A stretch of 64,000 nucleotides of DNA from Novosphingobium profundi (GCF_018491765.1 NZ_JABWCU010000003.1:1-64000), one strand, 5' to 3'. Counted from the first letter of the stretch, positions 35,730-45,043 are shown. Translations and numbers: made by a program. The notes: generated by a model from the sequence alone, not told the origin.

Positions 35730-37795
35730 CGCAACGTTGGGGGATCAATGCCGCGCTGTTCAGCCTGAAAGGCTTCGCGGCTGCGGTGCTGGCGATGTAC
35801 GTCGCCTTCTCGATCGGGATGGAGCGTCCCTACTGGGCTTTCCTGACCGCTTATATCGTGTCCGGCCCCTTTGCAGGTGCGGTCGTCTCGCGCGCGCTGT
35901 TCCGCCTGATCGGCACGTTCGTCGGGGCGACGATGGCGGTGGTGATCGTGCCGCCGCTGGTCGCCAATCCGCCAGTGCTGGTGCTGGCCATGGCGACGTG
36001 GACGGGGTTCTGCGTCTTCGTCTCGATGCTCGATCGCAAGCCGACCTCCTACATGTTCGTGCTCTCGGGCTACACGGCCTGTCTGATCGTCTGGCCGACG
36101 GTGGGCGCCCCGCAGGAGATCTTTACCATCGCCGCGCTGCGCACGCAGGAAATCGCCATCGGCATCCTGTGTTCGGCGCTGATCCACGGCGTGGTCTTTC
36201 CCAATTCGATCTCGAAGTTCCTGCTCGGCCGTGCCGACGATATCCTGCGCGATGCCGAGACCTGGAGCCGCGATGCCCTCCAGCTCGATCCGAGCGCCGA
36301 GCTGGAAGTCGAACGTCGCCGCCTGGCCCAGGACATCACCGAGTTGCACCAGCTCTCGATCCATCTTCCCTTCGAGACCAGCCGCCCCGCGCCGCGCATC
36401 CGCGCCGTGCGTGCGTTGCAGGACAATCTTTCACAGCTCCTGCCCTTGTGCGCGGCGATTTCAGATCGCGTGCGCACCTTGCGTGCGAGCGACGCGCTAA
36501 GCAGCGAGGAGGAAGCGCTCCTTGCCGACGTTCGGAACTGGATCGCCAGCCTTGAGGACGCTTCGCTCGAAGCGAGCGAGGCGACCGGGTTGACCCTGCA
36601 GCAGCGCAGCGCCGCGCTCGAGCCGGAGATTTCGGAGCAGAGCGACTGGCTCGCGCTGGTGCGCGTCAGCCTTCTCGCGCGGGTGGGGCAGATGATCGAC
36701 GCGCACCTCAATTGCCGGGTGCTGGCGCGCCAGATCGCCACGCTCGACCGTCGTCCGGTCTCCGTGCGCGTGGGGCCGCTTCTCGAAGGGGCGGGCGAGC
36801 GGCCGCTCCACCGCGACTATTGGGGGGCGCTGCGTGGCGGGGCCGGAGCCTTCATCACGATCGTTCTGGGCTGCACGCTGTGGATCGGCCTCGGCTGGGA
36901 CGAGGGTGGGACTTTCGTCATGCTCGCGGCGGTTTTCCTCTCGCTTTTTGCCGCGATGGACAATTCCCTGCCGCCGGTGCTCGGCTTCTTCAAGGGCACC
37001 GCGATCGCCACGGTGCTGGGCGCGCTTTATGGCTATGCGATCCTGCCCATGCTCAACGGTTTTCCGGAAATGGTCGCGGCGATGGCCCCGCCGCTGCTGA
37101 TCCTGGGCGCGATGATGACAGTGCCGCGCTACCTGGGCTTCGCCTTGCCCGCGCTGCTGGGCCTCGGCAGTCCGTTCATCGTCTCGGAATCCTTCCGGAT
37201 CATCGACTTCTCCACGTTCGTGAATGGGCAGATCGCGCAGCTCGGCGCGGTGCTATTCGCGCTCGTCATGGTCCGTCTTCTTCAGGCGGCCGGGGTGGAG
37301 CACGCCATCGCGCGCACGATGCGCGCGGGCTGGCAGGACATGGCCGATCGCGCCAACCGCATGGCGCCCCCCAACGTCAACGCCTGGATATCGCGCATGC
37401 TCGACCGTCTCGCGCTGCTGACCCCGCGCCTGATGGCGACGGGCAAGGCGCCGGGCGAACCGCTTTATGACGTGCTCCAGGATTTGCGGACGGGCGTGGC
37501 GGTGGGCGAATTGCGCCTGCTGAGGCTCGATATCCCGCCCGCCGAGCGGCAGGGCATTACCGATGTGCTCGCCGGGGTCGCCGGTTACTACCGCGCGCTC
37601 GAACCCGACGAACGCCGCGCCGCCGATCCCGAGCTGCTCGCACGCATCGACGCGGCGCTGCACCAGTTCTGCGCGGCGGCCCAGCAATCGCTGCGCCGGC
37701 GCGCGGCGCTGCCGCTCGTCACCTTGCGCCGAAATCTCTTCCCCGACGCCCCGCCGTTTACGGCCATGGCCCCGCTGACCGGAGTCCTTGCATGA
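35726..37795 (+). CDS. FUSC-family (aromatic acid exporter/fusaric acid resistance) inner-membrane protein
   Basis: A 689-residue membrane protein with the two-half layout of AaeB/FUSC exporters: about five helices at residues 10-165, a soluble helical region of about 220 residues, a second helix bundle (380-520) and a soluble tail. ERPYWAFLTAYIVSGPFAGAVVSRALFRLIGTFVGA and HRDYWGALRGGAGAF are family signatures. It is the pump of a four-component unit with a DUF1656 protein, HlyD-type adaptor and NodT outer-membrane protein. The GTG start overlaps the MarR stop (GTGA). Aromatic acids are likely substrates, by analogy. Confidence 0.9.
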   Translation: MTQRWGINAALFSLKGFAAAVLAMYVAFSIGMERPYWAFLTAYIVSGPFAGAVVSRALFRLIGTFVGATMAVVIVPPLVANPPVLVLAMATWTGFCVFVSMLDRKPTSYMFVLSGYTACLIVWPTVGAPQEIFTIAALRTQEIAIGILCSALIHGVVFPNSISKFLLGRADDILRDAETWSRDALQLDPSAELEVERRRLAQDITELHQLSIHLPFETSRPAPRIRAVRALQDNLSQLLPLCAAISDRVRTLRASDALSSEEEALLADVRNWIASLEDASLEASEATGLTLQQRSAALEPEISEQSDWLALVRVSLLARVGQMIDAHLNCRVLARQIATLDRRPVSVRVGPLLEGAGERPLHRDYWGALRGGAGAFITIVLGCTLWIGLGWDEGGTFVMLAAVFLSLFAAMDNSLPPVLGFFKGTAIATVLGALYGYAILPMLNGFPEMVAAMAPPLLILGAMMTVPRYLGFALPALLGLGSPFIVSESFRIIDFSTFVNGQIAQLGAVLFALVMVRLLQAAGVEHAIARTMRAGWQDMADRANRMAPPNVNAWISRMLDRLALLTPRLMATGKAPGEPLYDVLQDLRTGVAVGELRLLRLDIPPAERQGITDVLAGVAGYYRALEPDERRAADPELLARIDAALHQFCAAAQQSLRRRAALPLVTLRRNLFPDAPPFTAMAPLTGVLA

Positions 37796-38007
37796 ACGGA
37801 GAATATTCGCTGAACGGCATCTTCGTGCCGTCGCTGCTGGTCTTCGGGATCATCGCCTCGCTGTGCACGGTGCTGCTGATCCGGGTGATCAACCACTTCG
37901 GGTTCTACCGGTTCGTCGCCTACCGCGCTCTCGTCGATCTCGCGCTCTACGTCATCGTCTTTGGCGCCGTCGCCTTCCTTGCCCCCCATTTCGGGTTCGC
38001 TCCATGA
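37792..38007 (+). CDS. DUF1656 small membrane protein (AaeX-like)
   Basis: A 71-residue protein with two membrane helices (about 10-32 and 45-66). It matches the DUF1656/AaeX family: LNGIFVPSLLVFGIIA followed by FYRFVAYRALVDLALYVIVFG. It is always found with FUSC-type pumps. It overlaps the FUSC stop and the adaptor start by 4 nt each (ATGA). Confidence 0.9.
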   Translation: MNGEYSLNGIFVPSLLVFGIIASLCTVLLIRVINHFGFYRFVAYRALVDLALYVIVFGAVAFLAPHFGFAP

Positions 38008-38921
38008 AAAACACACTCGCCATGCTCGGCCGCAGCGCGGCCACCATCGTCATCGTCCTCGTCGCCATCGTGATCGCGGTTTGGATGTGGAACCACTACG
38101 AGAACACGCCCTGGACCCGCGACGGACGCGTGCGCGCCGACGTGGTGCGGGTTACCCCCGACATCTCGGGCCTCGTCACTTCGGTCGAGGTGCGCGACAA
38201 CCAGCTGGTCAAGGCCGGGGACCTGCTCTTCGTGATCGACAAGCCGCGCTACACGCTCGCGGTCCAGCAGGCGCAGGCCAGCGTCGCGAGCGCGCAGGCG
38301 ACCCTGGCGCAAGCGCGCCGCGAGGCCAACCGCGACCGCGCGCTCGGCGATCTCGTCGCCACCGAGACCCACGAACAGAACCTTGCCCGCGTGCAGACCG
38401 CCGAGGCGGCACTGGCCGAGGCGCGCTCCGCGCTCGACGGGGCCGAGCTCAATCTCCAGCGCACGCAAGTCCACGCCTCGGTCGACGGCACGGTGACCAA
38501 CCTCGACCTGCACCCGGGCGATTATCTCGCCGCGGGCAAGCAGGCGATGGCGCTGGTCGACCGCTCCTCGCTGCGCGTCGAGGGCTATTTCGAGGAAACC
38601 AAGCTGCCGATGATCCGCATCGGCGCGCCGGTGGTGGTGCACCTCATGGGCGAGGACCGCGACATCAAGGGCCGTGTCGAAAGCATCGCGGCGGGTATCA
38701 GCGACAGTTCGCGCGGCGATGCCAGCAATCTCCTGCCCGACGTCGAGGCGACCTTTTCGTGGGTGCGCCTGCCCCAGCGCATCCCCGTGCGGGTCAAGCT
38801 GATCGACGTGCCCAAGGACGTTCGCCTGGTCCTCGGGCGCACCGCGACGGTGACGGTCGAGCCCGCGCCGGTCCGGAAAGACCGGCCCGTCGCGGCGAAA
38901 GTCGGGAAGGTGCAGCCGTGA
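38004..38921 (+). CDS. HlyD-family periplasmic adaptor (AaeA/EmrA-like)
   Basis: A 305-residue membrane fusion protein. One N-terminal helix (about 12-30) is followed by NTPWTRDGRVRADVVRVTPDISGLV, the lipoyl half-motif, a coiled-coil hairpin of about 80 residues rich in Ala, Gln and Glu, the second half-motif HASVDGTVTNLDLHPGDYL and a beta-barrel domain. It links the FUSC pump to the outer-membrane channel. Start and stop overlap neighbouring genes by 4 nt. Confidence 0.93.
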   Translation: MKNTLAMLGRSAATIVIVLVAIVIAVWMWNHYENTPWTRDGRVRADVVRVTPDISGLVTSVEVRDNQLVKAGDLLFVIDKPRYTLAVQQAQASVASAQATLAQARREANRDRALGDLVATETHEQNLARVQTAEAALAEARSALDGAELNLQRTQVHASVDGTVTNLDLHPGDYLAAGKQAMALVDRSSLRVEGYFEETKLPMIRIGAPVVVHLMGEDRDIKGRVESIAAGISDSSRGDASNLLPDVEATFSWVRLPQRIPVRVKLIDVPKDVRLVLGRTATVTVEPAPVRKDRPVAAKVGKVQP

Positions 38922-40411
38922 GACCAGTGCGCTCCTTCGTTGCCCTGGGCGCGCTCTCACTCGCGCTGGCCGCCTGCGCTACAGCCGGGCCCGACTACCA
39001 TCCGCCCGAGAACGCCGTTGCCAACAGTCCGTCGGCCGAGGCTCCTTTCGCCTCGGGCAACGACCCGGCCTTTGCGCAGGCGCCTTTGCCCGATCGCTGG
39101 TGGCACCTCTACGAGGATCCCCGCCTCGACAGCCTGGTCGAAGAGGCGCTTGGCGCCAACGCCGACTTGCGCGTCGCCGAGGCCAACGTGCTGAGGGCCG
39201 AGGCGGTCGTGCGCGAGGCGGGCGGTGCAACGACGATTGGCACCGAGGTCAGCAGCGGTGTCACGCAGGAGCGTAACCATTCGCTGCGCTCGGCGGGGAC
39301 CAACATGCCCGGCATCCTCACCGGCAATCTCGGCCTGTCGCTGAGCTATCCGCTCGACCTGCGTGGCAAGCTGCGGCGCGCGATCGAGGCGGCGCAGGGA
39401 GACCGTGAGGCGGTCGAGGCAGCGCGCGACACGGTGCGCATCACCGTCGCGGCGGCCACGACCCGGGCCTATGCCCAGGTTTGCGCGGCCAATTACCAGA
39501 TCGCCACCGTGCGCAAGGTCATCGAGCTGCAGGAGCAGACGCTTTCGGCCACGCAGCGCCTCCAGAAGGGCGGGCGCGGCACCAGTTTCGACGTGAGCCG
39601 GGCGCGCACCGCGGTCGATACCAGCGCGGCGAGCCTTCCGGCCTACTTTGCCCAACGCAAGAGCGCGCTCTACCTGCTGGCGACACTGCTGGGCCGTGCT
39701 CCGGCGGACTACCCCAAGGACGTGGAGAGCTGCGCGGAGCTGCCGCGCCTTTCCCAGCCGTTGCCGATCGGCGATGGCGCCGCGCTGATCCGCCGGCGCC
39801 CCGACATTCGCCAAGCCGAGCGCACCATCGCGGCGGATACGGCGCGCATCGGCGTCGCGACGGCCGATCTCTATCCCTCGATCAGCCTGGCCGGCGGGGT
39901 TGCGATCTCCAACCAGGTCAGCGAGCTGCCGCGGCAGGAATCGTTCGGGTTCGGGATCGGTCCGCTGCTGAGCTGGAGCTGGCCCAACCGCAAGCCGGTG
40001 CGCGCGCGGATCGATCAGGCCGACGCGCGCGTTCAGGCCGATATTGCCCAGTTCGATTCGACCGTCCTCACTGCACTGCGCACCACGGAAACCGCGCTCG
40101 ATGGTTATGCGCGCAACCGCGAAAGGGCCGCCGCGCTTGGCAAGGCGGCGCAGAGCGCGGGGGTTTCGGCGGCGCAGGCGAACAAGCTGTTCCGCTTCGG
40201 ACGGGGGGATTTCCTCTCCCTGCTCAGTGCGCAAAGCGCGCTGGCTTCGGCGCAAGTCAGCCACGCGGCAGCGCAGGCCGCGCTGGTCGACAACCAGATC
40301 ACGGTGTTCCTCTCGCTCGGCGGCGGCTGGGAGAAGGCCCCGGTCCCGGCCGCTGGCGGGCAAGGCACGGCCACTCCGGCTGGCGAGGCGGCGGTGGCCC
40401 CGAAGGGCTGA
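38918..40411 (+). CDS. NodT-family outer-membrane efflux lipoprotein
   Basis: A 497-residue TolC-like lipoprotein; the signal ends LAAC. Two OEP repeats are visible: ADLRVAEANVLRAEAVVREA, then LSLSYPLDLRGKLRRAIEA in the first, and DIRQAERTIAADTARIGVATADLYPSISLAG in the second. This is the NodT group that pairs with FUSC and RND pumps. GTG start, overlapping the adaptor stop (GTGA). It closes the operon, which as a whole forms a three-membrane-component exporter. Confidence 0.93.
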   Translation: MRPVRSFVALGALSLALAACATAGPDYHPPENAVANSPSAEAPFASGNDPAFAQAPLPDRWWHLYEDPRLDSLVEEALGANADLRVAEANVLRAEAVVREAGGATTIGTEVSSGVTQERNHSLRSAGTNMPGILTGNLGLSLSYPLDLRGKLRRAIEAAQGDREAVEAARDTVRITVAAATTRAYAQVCAANYQIATVRKVIELQEQTLSATQRLQKGGRGTSFDVSRARTAVDTSAASLPAYFAQRKSALYLLATLLGRAPADYPKDVESCAELPRLSQPLPIGDGAALIRRRPDIRQAERTIAADTARIGVATADLYPSISLAGGVAISNQVSELPRQESFGFGIGPLLSWSWPNRKPVRARIDQADARVQADIAQFDSTVLTALRTTETALDGYARNRERAAALGKAAQSAGVSAAQANKLFRFGRGDFLSLLSAQSALASAQVSHAAAQAALVDNQITVFLSLGGGWEKAPVPAAGGQGTATPAGEAAVAPKG

Positions 40412-40594
40412 TCAGAAGTCGACCGCGATGCCCTTGTGCACCCAGTCACCGTAGCGGGTGGGGGAGAGGCCCTCGGGGTCTTCCTCCTCCGCCGCGTCGT
40501 TCGGGATCTTGGGCGCCGGTTGGGGCGCAGGCTCGTTCGTCCAGTGGGCCGGCTTGGTGAAGCCGGCGGGACGGGTGGTTGCGCGCTTGGTCAT
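40412..40594 (-). CDS. DUF1674 / SdhAF4-like protein
   Basis: A 60-residue protein ending DPEGLSPTRYGDWVHKGIAVDF, the DUF1674 signature of the mitochondrial succinate dehydrogenase assembly factor 4 family. In eukaryotes this binds the flavinylated SdhA and shields it before assembly; the bacterial role is inferred. The N-terminal half is Pro/Ala rich and disordered. It is convergent with the efflux operon and divergent from rsmB. Length suits the family. Confidence 0.85.
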   Translation of the reverse strand: MTKRATTRPAGFTKPAHWTNEPAPQPAPKIPNDAAEEEDPEGLSPTRYGDWVHKGIAVDF

Positions 40595-40648
40595 GGGCCC
40601 TCTCTGCGACGGCTGGCGGGAAAAGGCAATCGCCTGTAAGGCGCTGCG

Positions 40649-41884
40649 ATGGATATTCCCGGTCTTCCCGCGCGCCGTGCCGCGCTCAATCTCATCGATG
40701 CCGTGCTGCGGCGGGGCGAAACGCTCGACCAGGCGGCCGGCGCGGCGCTTTCACGCGTGCGCGGCGAGCCCGACCGGGCGCTTGCGCGCGCCATCGCGGG
40801 CGAAGTGCTGCGCTGGCGGGGCGATCTCGACGACCTGATCGACAGCGCGACGCGCCAGCCGCTCGCCGAGGACGCCAAGGCCCGCGCGGTGCTCGAGATC
40901 ATGCTGGCGCAAGTCCTGCGCCTCGAGACACCCGCCCACGCCGTGATCGCCACCGGCCTGCCGCTTTTGGCGGGTGGCCCGCGCCGCCTGGCGCATGGCG
41001 TCTTCTCGACGCTCACCAAGCGCGGTGTCTCGTTGCCCGAAGTGCCGACCCTGCCCGAGGACGCGCGCGAACGTTGGGGCGCGCGGGCCGAGGCGATCGC
41101 GCAAGGCCTCGCCTTGCCCCCGCCGCTCGACCTGGCGCTGCGCGATCCTGGCGAGACCGCGCTCTGGGCCGAGCGTCTGGGCGGCACTTCGCTGATGCCC
41201 GGCCACGTGCGGGTTTCACGTGGGAGCGCGGTGTCCGAACTGGCGGGTTTCGGCGAAGGCGCGTGGTGGGTGCAGGACCTCGCCGCGAGCCTGCCCGCGC
41301 GGCTTCTGGGCGCAGGCGAGGGCCGCCGCGTGCTCGACTTGTGCGCCGCGCCGGGAGGCAAGACCATGCAATTGGCGGCGGCAGGTTGGCAGGTCACCGC
41401 GCTCGACATCGCGGGGCGTCGTCTCGAACGCCTGCGCGAAAACCTCGCGCGCACGCGCCTTGAGGCCGAAGTGGTTCAGGTCGATGCGCTCACCTGGACG
41501 CCCGATGCGCCTTTCGAGGCGATCCTGCTCGATGCGCCCTGCACGGCGACGGGCACCTGCCGGCGCCATCCCGACGTGCTCCACCGCGTGGGTCTGCGCC
41601 AGATCGTGGAGATGACGCAGATCCAGTCGGCTTTGCTCGAACGTGCGGCCAGTTGGCTGGCGCCGGGCGGGACGCTGATCTACGCGGTCTGCTCTATGGA
41701 GGCGGCGGAAGGCGAGGATCGCGCGCGCGCAGTTTCGGGCCTTGCCGCAGAGGCGATCACGTCGCCAGAGCTGCCCGAAGGTCTTGCACCGGGCCCGGAG
41801 GGCTGGCTGCGCACCGACCCCGGCATGCTCGAGGCCGCCGGGGGCCTCGACGGGTTCTTCATCGCGCGCTGGCGCAAGGCCTGA
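40649..41884 (+). CDS. rsmB: 16S rRNA m5C967 methyltransferase (RsmB/Sun)
   Basis: A 411-residue enzyme with an N-terminal NusB-like RNA-binding domain (residues about 8-130) and a Rossmann methyltransferase. Motifs include VLDLCAAPGGKTMQLA (SAM site), LDAPCTATGTCRRHPD (motif IV, Cys) and YAVCSMEAAEGED (motif VI, catalytic Cys). It methylates C967 of 16S rRNA. TAAGG lies 9 nt before the start. The order with the SdhAF4-like gene is common in sphingomonads. Confidence 0.93.
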   Translation: MDIPGLPARRAALNLIDAVLRRGETLDQAAGAALSRVRGEPDRALARAIAGEVLRWRGDLDDLIDSATRQPLAEDAKARAVLEIMLAQVLRLETPAHAVIATGLPLLAGGPRRLAHGVFSTLTKRGVSLPEVPTLPEDARERWGARAEAIAQGLALPPPLDLALRDPGETALWAERLGGTSLMPGHVRVSRGSAVSELAGFGEGAWWVQDLAASLPARLLGAGEGRRVLDLCAAPGGKTMQLAAAGWQVTALDIAGRRLERLRENLARTRLEAEVVQVDALTWTPDAPFEAILLDAPCTATGTCRRHPDVLHRVGLRQIVEMTQIQSALLERAASWLAPGGTLIYAVCSMEAAEGEDRARAVSGLAAEAITSPELPEGLAPGPEGWLRTDPGMLEAAGGLDGFFIARWRKA

Positions 41885-41938
41885 CCGGCCCGATCGTCTC
41901 CGCAAGGGAGCGCCCGGACCGGTCCTGGGTCGGCCGGG

Positions 41939-42475
41939 TCAGGCCTTTTCGGCCTTTACCGCGTTCTGGAAGCTCTTGCGCAGCTTCATCAGCTTGGGCG
42001 GGATCACGGCGAGGCAGTAGGGATTGCGCTGGCCTTCGCCTTCCCAGTACTCCTGATGGTAGTCCTCGGCCGGGTACCAGGTCGCCGGTCCCTCGATCGT
42101 GGTGACGATCGGCTCGGCGCTGGTCTCGGCCGCGCGGGTGATCGCGGCTTCGGCCTCGGCGCGCTGGTCATCGTCGAGCGGGAAGATCGCCGAACGGTAC
42201 TGCGTGCCGACGTCGTTGCCCTGGCGGTTGAGCTGCGTGGGATCGTGCGTGCCCATGAACACGTCGAGGATCTGCGCGTAAGAGATCGCGTGCGGGTCGT
42301 ACGTGAGGCGGATCGCCTCGGCGTGGCCGGTCGCGCCCGAGCAGACCTCCTTGTAGGTCGGATCGGCCACCGTTCCGCCGATGTAGCCGCTCTCGACCTC
42401 GGTCACGCCGATCACGTCGCGAAAGACGGCCTCGGTGCACCAGAAGCATCCGCCGGCCACGATTGCTGTTTCCAT
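41939..42475 (-). CDS. msrA: Peptide methionine sulfoxide reductase MsrA
   Basis: A 178-residue reductase that repairs methionine-S-sulfoxide in proteins. GGCFWCTEAVF carries the catalytic Cys10; YIGGTVADPTYKEVCSGATGHAEAIR and the HDPTQLNRQGNDVGTQYRSAIF segment are conserved. Cys13 lies close to it. It has no signal peptide, so it is cytosolic. It converges with rsmB. Confidence 0.95.
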   Translation of the reverse strand: METAIVAGGCFWCTEAVFRDVIGVTEVESGYIGGTVADPTYKEVCSGATGHAEAIRLTYDPHAISYAQILDVFMGTHDPTQLNRQGNDVGTQYRSAIFPLDDDQRAEAEAAITRAAETSAEPIVTTIEGPATWYPAEDYHQEYWEGEGQRNPYCLAVIPPKLMKLRKSFQNAVKAEKA

Positions 42476-42626
42476 GATCTTGGTTGTCCTTGTTGTCGGG
42501 GGGTAATGGTCGCTAGATAGGCATCGAAACCGTGCTTGTCATTGTCCGGGCGTAAACTAGGTTGCGCACGACGAACGCTCGCCTCAGGGTGGCGGGATGC
42601 GGGCCGGCCCCGCGAGGAGGATTTTC

Positions 42627-43478
42627 ATGCGTCGTTTCATGCTTGCCCTTTCCACCGGCCTCGGCCTGATCTCGGCTCCCGTGCTGGCGCAGGACGCGCC
42701 CGATCCCGCTTCGGCGGTCACCTGCGAGGGCTGCAAGGAAGCGCTCGAGGCGGCGGTCGCGAACCCCGCGCGCCAGGCGGACGCCGCGCGCGACAAGTAC
42801 CGCCACCCGGTCGAGACCCTGCTGTTCATGGGCGTCGCACCCGACATGAAGGTGGGCGAATACGCCCCGGGCGGCGAATGGTACTCGCACGTGCTCTCGA
42901 CCTACCTTTCCGAGGAAGGGCACCTCACTGGCCTGTTCTTCAACCCCGACGTGGTGCCGATGGATGCCGCGAAGCTGAACGAGGCGGCCGCGGCCTTCCC
43001 GGGGCTCGTCGCCGGGGCGAGCGGCGCCGATCCCGATTCGATCTCGGCGATGACGCTCAAGGACGTGCCCGAGGCGGAGAAGGGCACTTATGACCGCATC
43101 CTGCTCTTCCGCATGCTCCACAACATGTTGCGCTGGAACGCGGCGGACAGCGAGATCCAGACGATGCGCGCGCTGCTCAAGCCAGACGGCCTGCTCGGCG
43201 TCATCCAGCACCGCGCCAAGGCCGACGCGCCCGACGCCTACGTCGATGGCAGCAAGGGCTACTTGCGCCAGGCCGACGTCGTCGCGCTGATGGAGCGCAA
43301 CGGCTTCGAACTGGTCGCCAGCTCCGAAATCAACGCCAATCCCAAGGATACCGCGAATTGGCCGGGCGGCGTCTGGACCCTGCCTCCCCAACTCGCGCTC
43401 AAGGAGCAGGACCGCAAGAAGTACGAGGCGATCGGTGAAAGTGATCGCATGACGCTTCTTTTCCGCAAGCGCGACTGA
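42627..43478 (+). CDS. Exported methyltransferase-like protein (COG4798 type)
   Basis: A 283-residue protein with a clear signal peptide (about residues 1-21, ending SAPVLAQDA) and a class I methyltransferase-like fold of the COG4798 group. RHPVETLLFMGVAPDMKVGEYAPGGEWYSHVLSTYL corresponds to the N-terminal motif and SAM loop, and YDRILLFRMLHNMLRW and LKPDGLLGVIQHRA to motifs IV and V. The loop reads APGGEWY where family members commonly have a PGGGWYT-like form. A Cys pair (CEGC) follows the signal. GAGGAGG supports the start. A SAM enzyme outside the cytoplasm would lack cofactor, so it may have another role. Confidence 0.75.
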   Translation: MRRFMLALSTGLGLISAPVLAQDAPDPASAVTCEGCKEALEAAVANPARQADAARDKYRHPVETLLFMGVAPDMKVGEYAPGGEWYSHVLSTYLSEEGHLTGLFFNPDVVPMDAAKLNEAAAAFPGLVAGASGADPDSISAMTLKDVPEAEKGTYDRILLFRMLHNMLRWNAADSEIQTMRALLKPDGLLGVIQHRAKADAPDAYVDGSKGYLRQADVVALMERNGFELVASSEINANPKDTANWPGGVWTLPPQLALKEQDRKKYEAIGESDRMTLLFRKRD

Positions 43479-43492
43479 TAGCAGCGGCACCC

Positions 43493-44368
43493 ATGAGCAC
43501 CGTTACCGTCGCCGCACTCCAGCTTCCCCTCGGCTCGTCCAACGAGGCCGAGAACATCGCCGCCGTGTCCGCCCTCGTCGAAGAGGCCGCGGACAAGGGG
43601 GCGCAGATCATTCTGCCGCCCGAGCTGTTCTCCGGCCCCTATTTCTGCAAGACCGAGGAAGAGGAGCTCTTCGTACTCGCTCGGCCCACGCGCGAGCATC
43701 CCTCGGTGCTCGCGATGCAGGCGCTCGCCGCGAAGCGCAAGGTGACGATCCCGACCAGCTTTTTCGAAAAGGACGGGCACCACTACTACAATACCCTGGC
43801 CATGATCGGGCCCGACGGCGCGATCATGGGCACTTACCGCAAGAGCCACATTCCCGACGGTCCAGGCTATGAAGAGAAATACTACTTCCGCCCCGGGAAC
43901 GATGGCTTCAAGGTCTGGGATGTGCCGGTGGGCGAGCGCACGGTGCGCATCGGCGTCGGCGTGTGCTGGGACCAGTGGTATCCCGAATGCGCGCGGGTGA
44001 TGGCGCTGATGGGGGCCGAGCTGCTGTTCTACCCCACCGCCATCGGCACCGAGCCCTACGACGCCACGCTCGACACCAGCCGTATGTGGCGCCGCGCGAT
44101 GATCGGCCATTCGGTGTCGAACTGCATGCCGGTGATCGCCGCCAACCGCATCGGTATCGAGGCCGAGTGCGGCAGCGAGCAGACCTTCTACGGCCACTCC
44201 TTCATTTCCGACGAATGGGGCGACTACGTCACCGAATTCGGCAAGGCGGAAAGCGGCGTTCTCGTGGCGACACTCGACCTTGCCCGGGCCGCGAAGCACC
44301 GTGCAGGCATGGGTTTCTTCCGCGACCGCCGACCGCAGCTCTACGGCCGTATCGCGCAGGATATCTGA
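43493..44368 (+). CDS. aguB: N-carbamoylputrescine amidase
   Basis: A 291-residue carbon-nitrogen hydrolase converting N-carbamoylputrescine to putrescine, CO2 and ammonia in the agmatine route to polyamines. The nitrilase triad is Glu44 (LPPELFSGPYF), Lys117 (YRKSHIPDGPGYEEKYYF) and Cys158 (VGVCWDQWYPE). The substrate assignment rests on the strong match of these segments to plant and bacterial AguB. No agmatine deiminase gene is adjacent. It starts 14 nt after the exported methyltransferase-like gene and is followed by folK. Confidence 0.9.
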   Translation: MSTVTVAALQLPLGSSNEAENIAAVSALVEEAADKGAQIILPPELFSGPYFCKTEEEELFVLARPTREHPSVLAMQALAAKRKVTIPTSFFEKDGHHYYNTLAMIGPDGAIMGTYRKSHIPDGPGYEEKYYFRPGNDGFKVWDVPVGERTVRIGVGVCWDQWYPECARVMALMGAELLFYPTAIGTEPYDATLDTSRMWRRAMIGHSVSNCMPVIAANRIGIEAECGSEQTFYGHSFISDEWGDYVTEFGKAESGVLVATLDLARAAKHRAGMGFFRDRRPQLYGRIAQDI

Positions 44369-44374
44369 GGCGGC

Positions 44375-44911
44375 ATGTCCGGTTCGGTGCACGACGCGGG
44401 CGAGGCGAGGCAGCGCTATCTCCTGGCCCTTGGCTCCAACCGGACACACCATCGGTTCGGTACGCCGCGCCGGGTGCTCGAACACGCGCTTGGCAAGATC
44501 GAGCAGGAGCTCGGCGTGCTCGTGGCGGTCTCGCCGCTGATCGAGACGCCCCCGATCGGCCCCTCGCGTCGACGCTACATCAACGCCGCGGCCATCCTCG
44601 AGACGGATCGCATGCCGCCCCAGGTCATCGCGACCTTGCTTGCGATCGAAGCCCGCTTCGGGCGAAGGCGGCAGGGGCAGGCGTGGCAATCGCGCGTTCT
44701 CGACCTCGATATCGTGCTCTGGAGCAGCGGGCCCTTTGCGCTCGACGACGGGGAAACCTGCCTCGTTCTGCCGCATCCCGCCTACCGCCAGCGCGACTTC
44801 GTGCTCGGCCCGGCCCGCACGATCGCGGGCAACTGGCGCGACCCGCTCACAGGTTTGACCATCCGCCAGCAATTCGCGCGCTTGACCAAGCCTCGTCATG
44901 CCCTTAGGTGA
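44375..44911 (+). CDS. folK: 2-amino-4-hydroxy-6-hydroxymethyldihydropteridine pyrophosphokinase
   Basis: A 178-residue HPPK that transfers pyrophosphate from ATP to the pterin in folate synthesis. YLLALGSNRTHHRFG, SPLIETPPIGPSRRRYINAA and the catalytic loop RFGRRRQGQAWQSRVLDLDIVLW with HPAYRQRDFVLGP are family signatures. Start ATG 6 nt after the aguB stop, so it is in the same transcript. Confidence 0.92.
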   Translation: MSGSVHDAGEARQRYLLALGSNRTHHRFGTPRRVLEHALGKIEQELGVLVAVSPLIETPPIGPSRRRYINAAAILETDRMPPQVIATLLAIEARFGRRRQGQAWQSRVLDLDIVLWSSGPFALDDGETCLVLPHPAYRQRDFVLGPARTIAGNWRDPLTGLTIRQQFARLTKPRHALR

Positions 44912-44940
44912 CCCTCCACCGGATGCGTAATCGCCATCGG

Positions 44941-45016
44941 GGGCCCTTAGCTCAGTCGGTAGAGCAACTGACTTTTAATCAGTAGGTCGCTGGTTCGAAC
45001 CCAGCAGGGCTCACCA
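44941..45016 (+). tRNA. tRNA-Lys (UUU), CCA encoded
   Basis: A 76-nt cloverleaf with acceptor arm GGGCCCT/AGGGCTC (one G-U pair), anticodon stem CTGAC/ATCAG, anticodon TTT and T-loop GGTTCGAACCC, ending in an encoded CCA. Its 3' half is the probable attachment site of the integrase that follows. Confidence 0.97.
44990..45016 (+). other. Probable attL: tRNA-Lys 3' end
   Basis: Tyrosine integrases commonly recombine at the T-arm and 3' end of a tRNA gene and restore it from the element. The integrase gene begins 35 nt beyond the CCA and points back at the tRNA. The exact core cannot be set because no right-hand copy was seen in the window. Confidence 0.45.
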
Positions 45017-45025
45017 TTCGAACCC

Positions 45026-45043
45026 AAGTCATTTCAATGACTT
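45026..45043. repeat. 18-bp near-palindrome behind tRNA-Lys
   Basis: AAGTCATT-TC-AATGACTT, with 8-bp arms, ends 8 nt before the integrase stop codon. It could be an integrase or excisionase arm site, or a weak terminator. Confidence 0.5.
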
